Shown here: positions 55,244 to 63,359 of the stretch, piece after piece | Layout: each line of letters begins with the position of its first letter | How positions within the stretch are numbered: the first letter of the stretch is position 1 | From: JAJEFO01 sp965214325 | Lineage (GTDB): Bacteria > Pseudomonadota > Alphaproteobacteria > Rhodobacterales > Rhodobacteraceae | Assembly (NCBI GenBank): GCA_965214325.1 | Contig: CBDCBG010000006.1 | Location: 186,001-250,000 of the forward strand | Length of the DNA: 64,000 bases | Reading direction: 5' to 3' | Translations under genes and position numbers: made by a program | Notes under the pieces: model-generated | Told to the model about the DNA's origin: nothing | The model's input: only the letters and a program-made list of their open reading frames with translations | Database searches by the model: none

Positions 55244-56469
55244 TGCCGGAGGCCATCGTCGCGCTTGGCGAGGGAAAGCGGATTGTTGGCCGCCTGCGCT
55301 TCGAAAGCGACGGGCGTCGCCAGCATTCGCAGTTCGAATATGAGGATGCGTGGCTGGCGGCGGATGATCGTTTCGCACTTTCGCCGGGATTGCTGTTGCG
55401 CGAAGGCAGCCATTTTTCTTCCGGCAAGGATGACAAACGTTCTGCGCTGCCGGGCTGTTTCGCCGATGCCGCGCCGGACTCCTGGGGTCGGGCGCTGATG
55501 ACCAAGGCGCTTGGCGGTGGTCTGAGCGAATTCGACTATCTCGTCCTGTCAGACGATCGGACCCGGCAAGGGGCGCTGCGCTTCCTCGGCGATGACATGG
55601 AGTCGCTGTCCGATCTGACCCCGCCCATCCCCAGGATGGTGGAGCTTGAGCGCTTGCGCGCCTTGGCCCAACGCTTCGAGCGGGATCCGGGCGGCGCGGA
55701 AGAGGAAGCCCGCGATCTGGCCGGGGTGGCCGGGTCATTGGGCGGCGCGCGCCCCAAGGCCAATGTCGAAGGCGACGGTCATCTCTGGATCGCCAAGTTC
55801 ACCTCTGCGCAGGACACAAATCCGGTCGAGCGTGCCGAAGTGGCGACACTGAAACTGGCGCGCATGTGCGGGCTGCGCGTGGCCGACGCCCGGCTTGAGC
55901 TGCGTGACAGCGACAGCCCGATCGCGCTGATCCGCCGGTTCGACCGCCGCGGTGACACGCGCATCCCTTACATTTCAGCCCGCACCGCATTGGATTGGCA
56001 GAGTGACGAAGGCGGTTTCTACACAGACATTGCCGAGGTGATCCGCCAGATTTCCAGCAAGCCGATCGACGACTTGCATGAACTCTGGCGACGGATCGTG
56101 TTCACCATCCTGGTGTCGAACAAGGACGATCACCTGAAGAACCATGGGTTCATTTATGCCGGCGGGGATCGTTGGCGGCTGTCATCAGCGTTCGATATCA
56201 ATCCATCCCCCTCGCGGCACCGCGTTCTCGAGACTGGCATCATTCAGGGCGGGTCGTTCGCGGCGTCGCTCGAAATCGCGCTGGAGGCATGCGAGTTTTT
56301 TGACATACAATTGGAGAAGGGTAGGCAAATAGCAGGTGAGATGGCCAAATTGGTCACGGCAAATTGGAAGCAATCTCTTCGGGAGCAGGGAGCTTCGGGC
56401 GATGATGTTCGTATCTACACGGAAGCATTCGAGCACTTGGAAATCGAAACTGCATTGAAGCTGGGCTGA
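55243..56469 (+). CDS. hipA: HipA-type serine/threonine kinase toxin
   Basis: This 408-residue HipA kinase has an N-terminal HipA_N domain (1-110), a glycine loop GSLGGARPKA (about 165-174) and the ATP Lys185 in WIAKF. The catalytic loop is SNKDDHLKNHG (293-301) and the metal Asp318 is in SSAFDINPSP. All core kinase motifs are present. E. coli HipA phosphorylates glutamyl-tRNA synthetase to cause persistence; this homologue may use the same or another target. Confidence 0.92.
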   Translation: MPEAIVALGEGKRIVGRLRFESDGRRQHSQFEYEDAWLAADDRFALSPGLLLREGSHFSSGKDDKRSALPGCFADAAPDSWGRALMTKALGGGLSEFDYLVLSDDRTRQGALRFLGDDMESLSDLTPPIPRMVELERLRALAQRFERDPGGAEEEARDLAGVAGSLGGARPKANVEGDGHLWIAKFTSAQDTNPVERAEVATLKLARMCGLRVADARLELRDSDSPIALIRRFDRRGDTRIPYISARTALDWQSDEGGFYTDIAEVIRQISSKPIDDLHELWRRIVFTILVSNKDDHLKNHGFIYAGGDRWRLSSAFDINPSPSRHRVLETGIIQGGSFAASLEIALEACEFFDIQLEKGRQIAGEMAKLVTANWKQSLREQGASGDDVRIYTEAFEHLEIETALKLG

Positions 56470-56512
56470 CGGCATTGATGACGCCAAGTCTCGTGATCAA
56501 TCTTGTATCACC

Positions 56513-57664
56513 TCAGGAAGCAAAGAACTTTGCCCTCAACTGCGGCTTCTGCCGAAGCAGTCGTTCGATCTCAAATGCCGAGAAGTGCTTCTGGGAGATG
56601 TTCCTGCGTTTGCAGATCGCGTCCGCCACGTCGAAGAGTGTTGCGTCAATCACGGCCGAAGTCATGATTCCAAAGCCCTCCGCATCGTATTGATCCAGCA
56701 TGTCGCCAATGTCAGTGACGTCACGCTTCCCGAGTGATTTCTTGGACGTCACTAACTTGCATTGAAAGACGAACTTCTTGCTCGGCTCTCTGTATGCGAT
56801 CGGTTGGGTCCAGACGACAATGTCTCGGCCGCCGTCTCTTGAGCGAGAGTTTCCCATCTTCCCGATTGTTTCGTGGCCGAAGCCGGGGTGGGCATATATG
56901 ATATCGTAGCAGAGGGTCTCGAACTGTTCGTCGTCGAGAGTGCGCCAGTCGAACCGGTGCGTCCCGGAGAGGCCAAGAGCTTCTTCAATGCTTTCCGAAA
57001 GCCTCGTGATTTTGTCACCCAAAGCCTTGGTTTCGAACGTGTTGAGCGGCCTGGTATCAAAGAACACATGATACCAGCCTTCGTCAGAGTCGGAAAAGAC
57101 AATCAACTCACCGCTTTCGTGAACAAGACAATCGTGTTTCACAGTAGATTGTTGAAGCGCTTCATTTCCGCCGGCAGCTAATGATGGAAGCATGGCGGGT
57201 GAGATCGAGAACAACGGCCGCTGCCATCCCAGACGCAGGCCCTGATCCTCGTCGCCGAGAAATGACTGGCAGACTCGCGCTTTGAGAAAGCTATCCAAGG
57301 GGAAGTGTACATGCTGACCGCCGTTTGTCGCAATGCAATCTCGGTCCAGCATCGCAAGTCTTGCTGCGTGAAACTGCGAGGTTTTCACATCCTGATTGAT
57401 GGTCTCGAAGAAATGATCGAGATAAACTTCGTCAGGGATGAGCCAGCTTTCGATTGACGCGTAGGCGTCACCGCCGAGCCGCGCCGAGAAGGCAGACTTG
57501 TGAAAGCCGAAACGCCTTTCAGGGTAGCGCGCCAAGTCGGTCTGTACCCAATCGGTCTGCTCGTATGCGTAGTACGCGCCGTTGATGAGGTTCGCATAAT
57601 AGTCATCGATCAAAAACGGGAAAGAGAATTTTGCCTCGTCCAGACCTTTCTTGTAACGCTCCAT
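56513..57664 (-). CDS. Mrr-like PD-(D/E)xK restriction endonuclease
   Basis: This 383-residue protein has an unassigned N-terminal half and a C-terminal nuclease domain. The order is FETLCYDII, then RDGGRDIVVW (metal Asp) and FVFQCKLVTSKK (Q-x-K), as in Mrr/McrBC-type enzymes that cut modified or foreign DNA. ATG 57664 is preferred: the frame opens at 57796, but that part overlaps the MttB remnant. No methyltransferase or helicase partner is adjacent. It is convergent with hipA (43 bp between ends), suggesting a small defence cluster. Confidence 0.8.
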   Translation of the reverse strand: MERYKKGLDEAKFSFPFLIDDYYANLINGAYYAYEQTDWVQTDLARYPERRFGFHKSAFSARLGGDAYASIESWLIPDEVYLDHFFETINQDVKTSQFHAARLAMLDRDCIATNGGQHVHFPLDSFLKARVCQSFLGDEDQGLRLGWQRPLFSISPAMLPSLAAGGNEALQQSTVKHDCLVHESGELIVFSDSDEGWYHVFFDTRPLNTFETKALGDKITRLSESIEEALGLSGTHRFDWRTLDDEQFETLCYDIIYAHPGFGHETIGKMGNSRSRDGGRDIVVWTQPIAYREPSKKFVFQCKLVTSKKSLGKRDVTDIGDMLDQYDAEGFGIMTSAVIDATLFDVADAICKRRNISQKHFSAFEIERLLRQKPQLRAKFFAS

Positions 57665-57784
57665 GGTGTCTGGATATTCGTGCCCCCGTTCCACTCTGAA
57701 GTGCAACACCGAGGCAGTGGGTTTCCGTGCCCCACTTCCAGTCCGTAGTGCATCGCCGGCCATTTCTTCGGCGCGCAGCACACG

Positions 57785-58093
57785 ATGGAACGACATGAAA
57801 CCGCGTTCTATCGACCGATGCTGTCAGATTGGACCAACTACGAGAATTGGGAGGCCGCTGGCGCGCAAGAGGCGGTCGCACGCTCGACGTTGTTATGGCG
57901 AAGTGCGCTGGATGAATATCAGGAACCATTTCTGGAGGATGCCGTGTACGAAGAACTCGAAGCATATGTGGCGAAACGAAAAGAGCAGATTGGCACGGGT
58001 GATCCCTGGCGCGGCGGCCCGAGGGCCCTGGTTCCGCGCGTGGGCATCTTCGAACGCCTGCATCAAGCCATCACTTCCACGTTTCGTCCATAG
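57785..58093 (+). pseudogene. MttB-family methyltransferase, C-terminal remnant
   Basis: The frame reads ERHETAFYRPMLSDWTNYEN, then WEAAGAQEAVARSTLLWRSA and ALDEYQEPFLEDAVYEELEA. This is the characteristic last ~70 residues of MttB-family proteins. Everything upstream has been replaced at about 57780, next to the nuclease gene. The final ~25 codons run past the normal family end. It lies convergent with the DddP-like gene. Confidence 0.8.
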
Positions 58094-59426
58094 GATAGGT
58101 GGACAGCGCCTCGCTGCCGGATTCCGTGATAAGAACCTGTTCTTCGAGTTTCACGCCGTCAGGGCCTCCGACCTCGCCTACATAGCTTTCGATGCTGACC
58201 GTCATGCCTGGCTGCAAGACCGAGTTCTTCACGCCCCGGTGCGCGAATTTTGCGGGCACGGCCACCGGATGCTCGTCACCCAAACCGACACCGTGGATCA
58301 GGCCCAGGTATTCCTGGTGTAGAAATTTCTCGGGCATCCGAAACGATAGTTCCGAAATCTCTGCCGTTGAGACACCGGGCCGCAGTAACGCGCGGTTGTG
58401 TTCGATCTGGTCTTTGGAGACCGAAAGCAATTCGCGCTGCCTGTCCGTCGGTCTTGTTTCCCCACAGACCCACGCACGTGAGATGTCACAAACATAACCG
58501 TAGGGACCTACCAGATCGGTGTCGAAGCTGACAATCTCGCCCTCTTTCAACAGCTTTGGACCGCATTCCTGGTACCACGGGTTGGTTCGTTGGCCCGAAC
58601 ACAGAAGCCGGGTCATGATCCATTCGCCGCCAAGTTCGATATTCGCCTGGTGCAGCAGCGACCAGAGCGCGTTTTCCGTCATACCGGGCCGAAACGCCGC
58701 GCGCATTCGGCGCACGCCCTCTTCGCAGGCCGCAACCGCGATTCGCATTGCGGCGATTTCGTCAACGGACTTGATCAGACGCGCTTGCTCGGCAAGCGCC
58801 ATCCCGTTTTCGATTACCAGTCCTTCTGCCAAGAGGCTGAATGTTCCAATGGTATCGACGCGGTCTACGGCAATCCGCCGATTGTCGTCCCCGTGCAAGC
58901 GGACCTCTTCGGCAATCTCGGCGGCGAATTCCTTTGCTTTTGCGACGCACTGATCGCCAGCCGCAAAGTGGAACCAGGGCGTTCCAACCCGGACGTCAGT
59001 AATCAGCGGCAAGTCCTCGGCCAAATGCTCTGCCCCGGGGAACTCCCATAAGATTATGGGCCCGTTTGCCGCCACGAGGACGTAGCGCGCGGGATTGTGC
59101 AGCGTCCAGACCTGCATGTTGGTGCAATCGACCGCGTAGCGGATGTTCACCGGATCGAGCAAGAGCGCCGCCGCGAAATCGCGGCGGTTCAATTCCTGCC
59201 GCAGGCGACCCAGCCGATACGCGCGCATCGCGTCGAGGTCCACGGCGGGATCTGCGGATTCAGTGTTGGGTTGAACCTTCAAAGACGATCCTTGTCCGGG
59301 GCCGCGGTGGCACCGCTCGAAATGGGGCATCCAGCGGCGATGGAGCTGTCCCTGGCTTATCTGGTCGACGTGCCATCTGGCCGCCCGGCCGCAGGTAGCT
59401 TGTTCCAAACGATACGTTTTGACCAT
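58071..59426 (-). CDS. dddP: DddP-like M24-fold enzyme (DMSP lyase family)
   Basis: This 451-residue M24/creatinase-fold metalloenzyme resembles the DMSP lyase DddP, which cleaves DMSP to DMS and acrylate. Shared blocks are DPVNIRYAVDCTNMQVWTLH, QRTNPWYQECGP, SFDTDLVGPYG and LIHGVGLGDEH. Metal ligands Asp302, Asp304, Asp314, His378, Glu413 and Glu428/429 are in place, as is Asp384 in GLGDE, the position of the DddP catalytic Asp. Length also fits. A simple aminopeptidase-P relative is the alternative. ATG 59426 lies eight bases from the TnpB element's left end, so its promoter may be element-derived or lost. Confidence 0.85.
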   Translation of the reverse strand: MVKTYRLEQATCGRAARWHVDQISQGQLHRRWMPHFERCHRGPGQGSSLKVQPNTESADPAVDLDAMRAYRLGRLRQELNRRDFAAALLLDPVNIRYAVDCTNMQVWTLHNPARYVLVAANGPIILWEFPGAEHLAEDLPLITDVRVGTPWFHFAAGDQCVAKAKEFAAEIAEEVRLHGDDNRRIAVDRVDTIGTFSLLAEGLVIENGMALAEQARLIKSVDEIAAMRIAVAACEEGVRRMRAAFRPGMTENALWSLLHQANIELGGEWIMTRLLCSGQRTNPWYQECGPKLLKEGEIVSFDTDLVGPYGYVCDISRAWVCGETRPTDRQRELLSVSKDQIEHNRALLRPGVSTAEISELSFRMPEKFLHQEYLGLIHGVGLGDEHPVAVPAKFAHRGVKNSVLQPGMTVSIESYVGEVGGPDGVKLEEQVLITESGSEALSTYPMDETWK

Positions 59427-59433
59427 GTAAATC

Positions 59434-60785
59434 TTGGGGACTATGTAGTTGACCGAACTTTCCGTTGAATTCCGTGAAAGTCCTGCCATGGTGCGTGGGA
59501 AGGGCGTTGGAAGCGCCCAACCCCAAACGCATGCGGGAAGGCGACCGCATGACACAAGATACTGATCCCGGCGTGAATGGAATGATCACGATGCGGACGA
59601 TGACATGCGCTGCCAAGGTGAACGCGGCAACGCATTGCCGCCTTGACGCCTTTCTGCGGCAGCAAGCCGTCCCGTGGAACGCGGCCCTGGAAGAACGAAT
59701 TGATTGCCACCGGAAGACCGGCAAGACAATCACCGCGTTCGATCAGATGAAGTCCCTGACCGTCATTCGGAAGGAAGACGACGAATTCAGCAAGTTTCAC
59801 GCCGCCACTCAACGTTCGGTCCTGCGTCGCCTTGATCGGGCGATGCAGGCGTTCTTCCGTCGTGCCAAGGCTGGCGGCAAGGCGGGCTTCCCGCGTTTCA
59901 CGGGCCGCAGTCGCGGCATCCGGTCGTTTGACATGCCAGATCCTGTCATCAAGGACGGATCGCTGCGGGTGAAAGGCGTTGGCCGCTTCAAGGTGGCGTC
60001 CGTTCCGGAAGGCAAGGCCAGGCAAGCCCGCGTGATCAAGACGCCATTGCGGGTTTCCGTCCGGTTTGCCGTTGAAATCGAAGACAGGCCCGCAGTCCCG
60101 TCCGTTCCCGTGGGCATCGACTTCGGCATCAGGGACCGTGCTGTCATGTCCACAGGCGAGACGTTTCCAGCCGTCCGACCGGACCGGCGTTCGCTGAAGC
60201 GGAAGCAGCGCGCCCAATGGCGGGCGAAGAAGGGTTCCGCAACGCGCCGCAAGAAGGTTGCCGCGCTTCGCCGCGAATGGGAGCGGACAAGGATGCGGGA
60301 ACGCGATGCGCTCCACAGGATTTCGGCTGACATCGTTTCGCGCCGTAACCGGATTGCGGTTGAAGACCTCCAGGTCTTGAACATGCTTCGCAATCCGAAC
60401 CTGGCGCGTTCGATGGCCGAACAGCAATGGGGAACGTTCGTGCACCAACTGACCTGCAAGGCTGAAAGCGCCGGTGGGGAAGCCGTGCGGGTCGTTCCCC
60501 GGCACACCGGCACGGACTGCCATGTCTGCGGGCACCGGCAGCCCATGCCCTTGCATGTGCGCGAATTTGCCTGCGGTGGCTGCGGTCTGGTGACAGACCG
60601 TGACGTCAACGCGGCACGCAACATTCTCCATCGCGGCGTTGCGATGGCCGGGTGGGAAATCGGTTCTTCGAACCGTCCCGGCGTGTCCGAGGGTGTTGAC
60701 GTATCACATGTCGCCGGGTTGCCGGGGCAGGACGCAGAACGGCATCCGGCTGAACATGGTGTTCGGTCATGGATATAAGCCCCAA
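59434..60785 (+). mobile_element. TnpB-only insertion element, apparently intact
   Basis: The left end TTGGGGACTATGTAGTTGAC (from 59434) and right end GGTCATGGATATAAGCCCCA (from 60765) are imperfect inverted repeats. They resemble the ends of the element at 21990. It carries one tnpB and no tnpA. The left end abuts the DddP-like start and the right end overlaps the SDR start. In TnpB systems the guide RNA covers the 3' end of tnpB and continues past the right end, here into the SDR gene. Confidence 0.7.
59549..60778 (+). CDS. tnpB: TnpB RNA-guided nuclease
   Basis: This 409-residue TnpB has an uninterrupted frame. The RuvC triad is Asp191 (GIDFGIRDRAV), Glu272 (AVEDLQVLNM) and Asp352 (DRDVNAARN). 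A zinc ribbon has Cys324, Cys327, Cys342 and Cys345. Other landmarks are NAALEERID and GFPRF. It should be catalytically competent, cutting DNA matching a guide from the element's right end. ATG 59549 follows GGGAAGG; ATGs at 59582 and 59591 are alternatives. The last codons lie within the element end and overlap the SDR start by ten bases. Confidence 0.92.
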   Translation: MTQDTDPGVNGMITMRTMTCAAKVNAATHCRLDAFLRQQAVPWNAALEERIDCHRKTGKTITAFDQMKSLTVIRKEDDEFSKFHAATQRSVLRRLDRAMQAFFRRAKAGGKAGFPRFTGRSRGIRSFDMPDPVIKDGSLRVKGVGRFKVASVPEGKARQARVIKTPLRVSVRFAVEIEDRPAVPSVPVGIDFGIRDRAVMSTGETFPAVRPDRRSLKRKQRAQWRAKKGSATRRKKVAALRREWERTRMRERDALHRISADIVSRRNRIAVEDLQVLNMLRNPNLARSMAEQQWGTFVHQLTCKAESAGGEAVRVVPRHTGTDCHVCGHRQPMPLHVREFACGGCGLVTDRDVNAARNILHRGVAMAGWEIGSSNRPGVSEGVDVSHVAGLPGQDAERHPAEHGVRSWI

Positions 60786-61536
60786 TGGGAAGCAATTGCA
60801 GAACCGGGTAGCGATTGTCACCGGCGGTGGCAGTGGGATCGGGCAGGCCATCTGCAACGCGTTCGCACAAGAAGGCGCGAGCGTCGCCGTGCTGGATGTT
60901 GCGGGCGATGCGGCGCAGGCGGTGGCGGCCTCCATCGATGGCCTCGCCATCACGCTGGACGTCTCGGATGCCAGCGCCTGTGCCGACGCGGTCAGCGAGG
61001 TTGCAGGCAAACTGGGGCGCCCTACCGTGCTGGTCTGCTCTGCCGCCTATTTCGCAAAGCGCGTTCCTCTCGCTGACGTGGCCGACGACGTCTGGGAAAG
61101 GACGCTGAACGTAAATCTCGGCGGGCATTTCAACATGTCCAAACAATGCATTCCACACATGGTCGAAGCTGGTGGCGGCTCGATCGTCCATATCTCGTCG
61201 ATCATGGCGCAGGTCGCGAATTTCGGGCAGACCGCCTATTGCACGACCAAGGGTGCACTCACGATGCTCTCCAAGGGCATCGCGCTGGACTACGCCGAAG
61301 ACGGCATCCGGTCCAACACATTGATGCCGGGCGGCATTGCCACAAAGGGAATGGCCGACCTCTATGGCGGCGACATGGATCGCGCCGAAGCCGAATGGGG
61401 TGCGGTGATGCATCCGCTGGGGCGCTTGGGACGTGTTGATGAAATCGCTGATGCCGCGTTGTTTCTGGCAAGCAACAGATCCAGCTTCATCACCGGTGTC
61501 GATCTGCCAGTCGAAGGCGGCTATTCTATCCGGTGA
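60769..61536 (+). CDS. Short-chain dehydrogenase/reductase
   Basis: This 255-residue SDR has TGGGSGIG near residue 19, catalytic Ser in HISSIMAQ and Tyr-x3-Lys in AYCTTKGAL. The C-terminal block is ITGVDLPVEGG. The ATG at 60769 lies inside the right end of the TnpB element, so the first several residues (MDISPN) are probably element-derived. A TTG at 60796 beginning LQNRVAIVTGG may be the original start. It is a dehydrogenase of unknown alcohol substrate, formerly perhaps linked to the sugar permease remnant downstream. Confidence 0.9.
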   Translation: MDISPNGKQLQNRVAIVTGGGSGIGQAICNAFAQEGASVAVLDVAGDAAQAVAASIDGLAITLDVSDASACADAVSEVAGKLGRPTVLVCSAAYFAKRVPLADVADDVWERTLNVNLGGHFNMSKQCIPHMVEAGGGSIVHISSIMAQVANFGQTAYCTTKGALTMLSKGIALDYAEDGIRSNTLMPGGIATKGMADLYGGDMDRAEAEWGAVMHPLGRLGRVDEIADAALFLASNRSSFITGVDLPVEGGYSIR

Positions 61537-61686
61537 ACCTGGAACCCCAAGGCGTGAATTTGTGTTGCAAGAGGAAACTGGCTCAGGCGTGCTGGAGCGA
61601 TTTTCTGGCGTAGTACGACGGCCAATCGCAGTTCTTCTCGTTGCTTCAAGACGAGTCCCAATTCATCCCTCCACTTCCAGTCCGAA

Positions 61687-61933
61687 GTGCAATCCGGCAT
61701 GGGTGTGATCTACGAGATCGATGCGATTGCCAGGGCAGTGATCGGAGGCGTGTCCCTTTCCGGTGACGGTTATCGGCACGGTGCTCGGCGCAATGAATTT
61801 TGGCGTTATCACATCGGGATTCACTTTCCTGAGACGGGACGCGTTCTATCAGGAAATGGCCAAGGGCGCGATCATCGTTGCGGCAGCTGTTCTGGACCAA
61901 TGGCGCCAGAAGCGAATTGCAATGAGAACCTGA
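61687..61933 (+). pseudogene. Ribose-type sugar ABC permease, C-terminal remnant
   Basis: The frame reads GMGVIYEIDAIARAVIGGVS and then, after a one-base slip near 61765, TVIGTVLGAMNFGVITSG and FYQEMAKGAIIVAAAVLDQW. This is the end of an RbsC/XylH-type permease. The N-terminal three quarters are missing. It suggests a lost sugar importer next to the SDR and aldo/keto reductase genes. The flanking stretches 61537-61686 and 61934-62084 hold nothing recognisable. Confidence 0.75.
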
Positions 61934-62084
61934 GAGAGGACGGGCAACGAGCACAATGGCGCTACGCGATATGGGTGACAACATTCCGGAAACCCGCGGG
62001 CGGGTTGACCAGGCACTGAGGCGGTGTCCACGCGGTCGAAGATGCCGATCTCTTCCTGTGCAAAAGAGAGCACGTCGCGATCAT

Positions 62085-62230
62085 GGGAAGACGCCTGCAC
62101 TGGTGGCCGAATGCCTGGCAGCCTTGCGATCTGCGGTCACCGTTCCGGTTGCCATCAAGTGCCGTAGCGGCATTGACGATCAGGACCCTGCCCGCGTGCG
62201 TCGGGATTCCTGCAGCGCGCTGAGGAAGAC
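62085..62230 (+). pseudogene. dusA internal remnant
   Basis: Plus-strand bases align with 1613-1757 of the intact dusA. KTPALVAECLAALRSAVTVP and VAIKCRSGIDDQDPA correspond to KTPGLVAECLAAMRSAVAVP and VTVKCRIGVDDQDPA. Only about 45 codons survive, without the catalytic Cys or either end. It precedes the convergent aldo/keto reductase, as dusA precedes the reductase remnant at 2340. Confidence 0.85.
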
Positions 62231-62387
62231 GGAAACATGCATCCTGGACGGGTGGCTTGACCCGAGCTTGGCAGGCCTGGTCCGTAGGTCGGATTCGCGA
62301 ATTCGGGATGCGACGCAGTTCAATCGTGAAGCTGCACTGGCAGCCAGTTGCCGTGCACGCCTGCGGGTTGCAACGCCTTCCTCGGCG

Positions 62388-63350
62388 CTATCCGGGTCGA
62401 TAGTCCCGATGCGCCTCGGGATCGTCCATGCTGTAGGGCAGGGAGGCGAGCGCCTCCAGAAGTTCCGGCGGCAATGACACGTCGTTCCATTCAAGCATTT
62501 CGCGCACCCGTTCCGGTCTTGAAACCCCGACGATCGTCGAGGTGATCCTCGGGTCCCTGGTTGAGAACTGCAGCGCGACCGCCCCAGGTGCGACTCCGTG
62601 CTCGGCCACGAGAGACTCGATCCGGCGCACCGGCTCCAGAGCGGCCTCGTCGGCCGGGCTGTAGCTGATCTTCGGCATCCGGTCCGCGCCCTTCGCCAGA
62701 ACGCCGCCCGCAAAGGGCGCCGCGTTCAGGATCGCGATCCCGTTTGCGTCGGCGTAGTCGAACATTCCGTCGGCCGACCGGTTCAGCAATGTCCAGCGGT
62801 TGTGGTTGATGAGTGCGTCGAACGGCCTTTCCTTCAGGATCGGAAGCATCATGTCGACCCGCCCCATTGCCAGGCCGACCGCATCGGCGATTCCCTCTTC
62901 CTTCATCGCGAAGAGTTCATCGAGCGCGCCGCCCTTGCTCGTGATCTCGCCCAGGTCCGCTGCGTGTTCCGGGTCGTGCAGGTGCAGGAGGCCGACCTTG
63001 TCCGCCCCCAGCCGTTCGAGACTCTGTTCGATCGATCGGCGCGCCTGGCCGGCATCGAGTTTCCCCGTCTCCATGTCGCGGTCGAGCTTGGTCGAGATCA
63101 CGAAACCTTCAGGCAGTCCGCCACGGGCGCGAATTGCCTCGCCGATCCGCATCTCGCTTCTGCCAAACCCGTAGTTGTTCGACGTGTCGAGGCAATTCGC
63201 CGGCCCGTCGAAGATGGCATCGAGAGTTGCGCGGGCGCGATCCTCGTCAACGCCGTAGCCATAGGTGTCCGGCATGTGCCCGAGCGCCGAGGTGCCGAAC
63301 ATGATCGGCGTGACTTGAACTGGCGTCTTCCCGATGGAGCGACGTTCCAT
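62388..63350 (-). CDS. Aldo/keto reductase, sugar dehydrogenase type
   Basis: This 320-residue TIM-barrel oxidoreductase has the family tetrad: Asp55 and Tyr60 (CLDTSNNYGFG), Lys88 (VISTKLD) and His125 (LHLHDPE). GVSRPERVREMLEW forms part of the NAD(P) site. Sequence style is that of L-fucose/D-threo-aldose 1-dehydrogenases. It lies nine bases after the stop-proximal SDR gene upstream, likely one operon for sugar or sugar-acid oxidation. A degraded second copy lies at 2340-2603. Confidence 0.9.
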   Translation of the reverse strand: MERRSIGKTPVQVTPIMFGTSALGHMPDTYGYGVDEDRARATLDAIFDGPANCLDTSNNYGFGRSEMRIGEAIRARGGLPEGFVISTKLDRDMETGKLDAGQARRSIEQSLERLGADKVGLLHLHDPEHAADLGEITSKGGALDELFAMKEEGIADAVGLAMGRVDMMLPILKERPFDALINHNRWTLLNRSADGMFDYADANGIAILNAAPFAGGVLAKGADRMPKISYSPADEAALEPVRRIESLVAEHGVAPGAVALQFSTRDPRITSTIVGVSRPERVREMLEWNDVSLPPELLEALASLPYSMDDPEAHRDYRPG

Positions 63351-63359
63351 GGATCCTCC

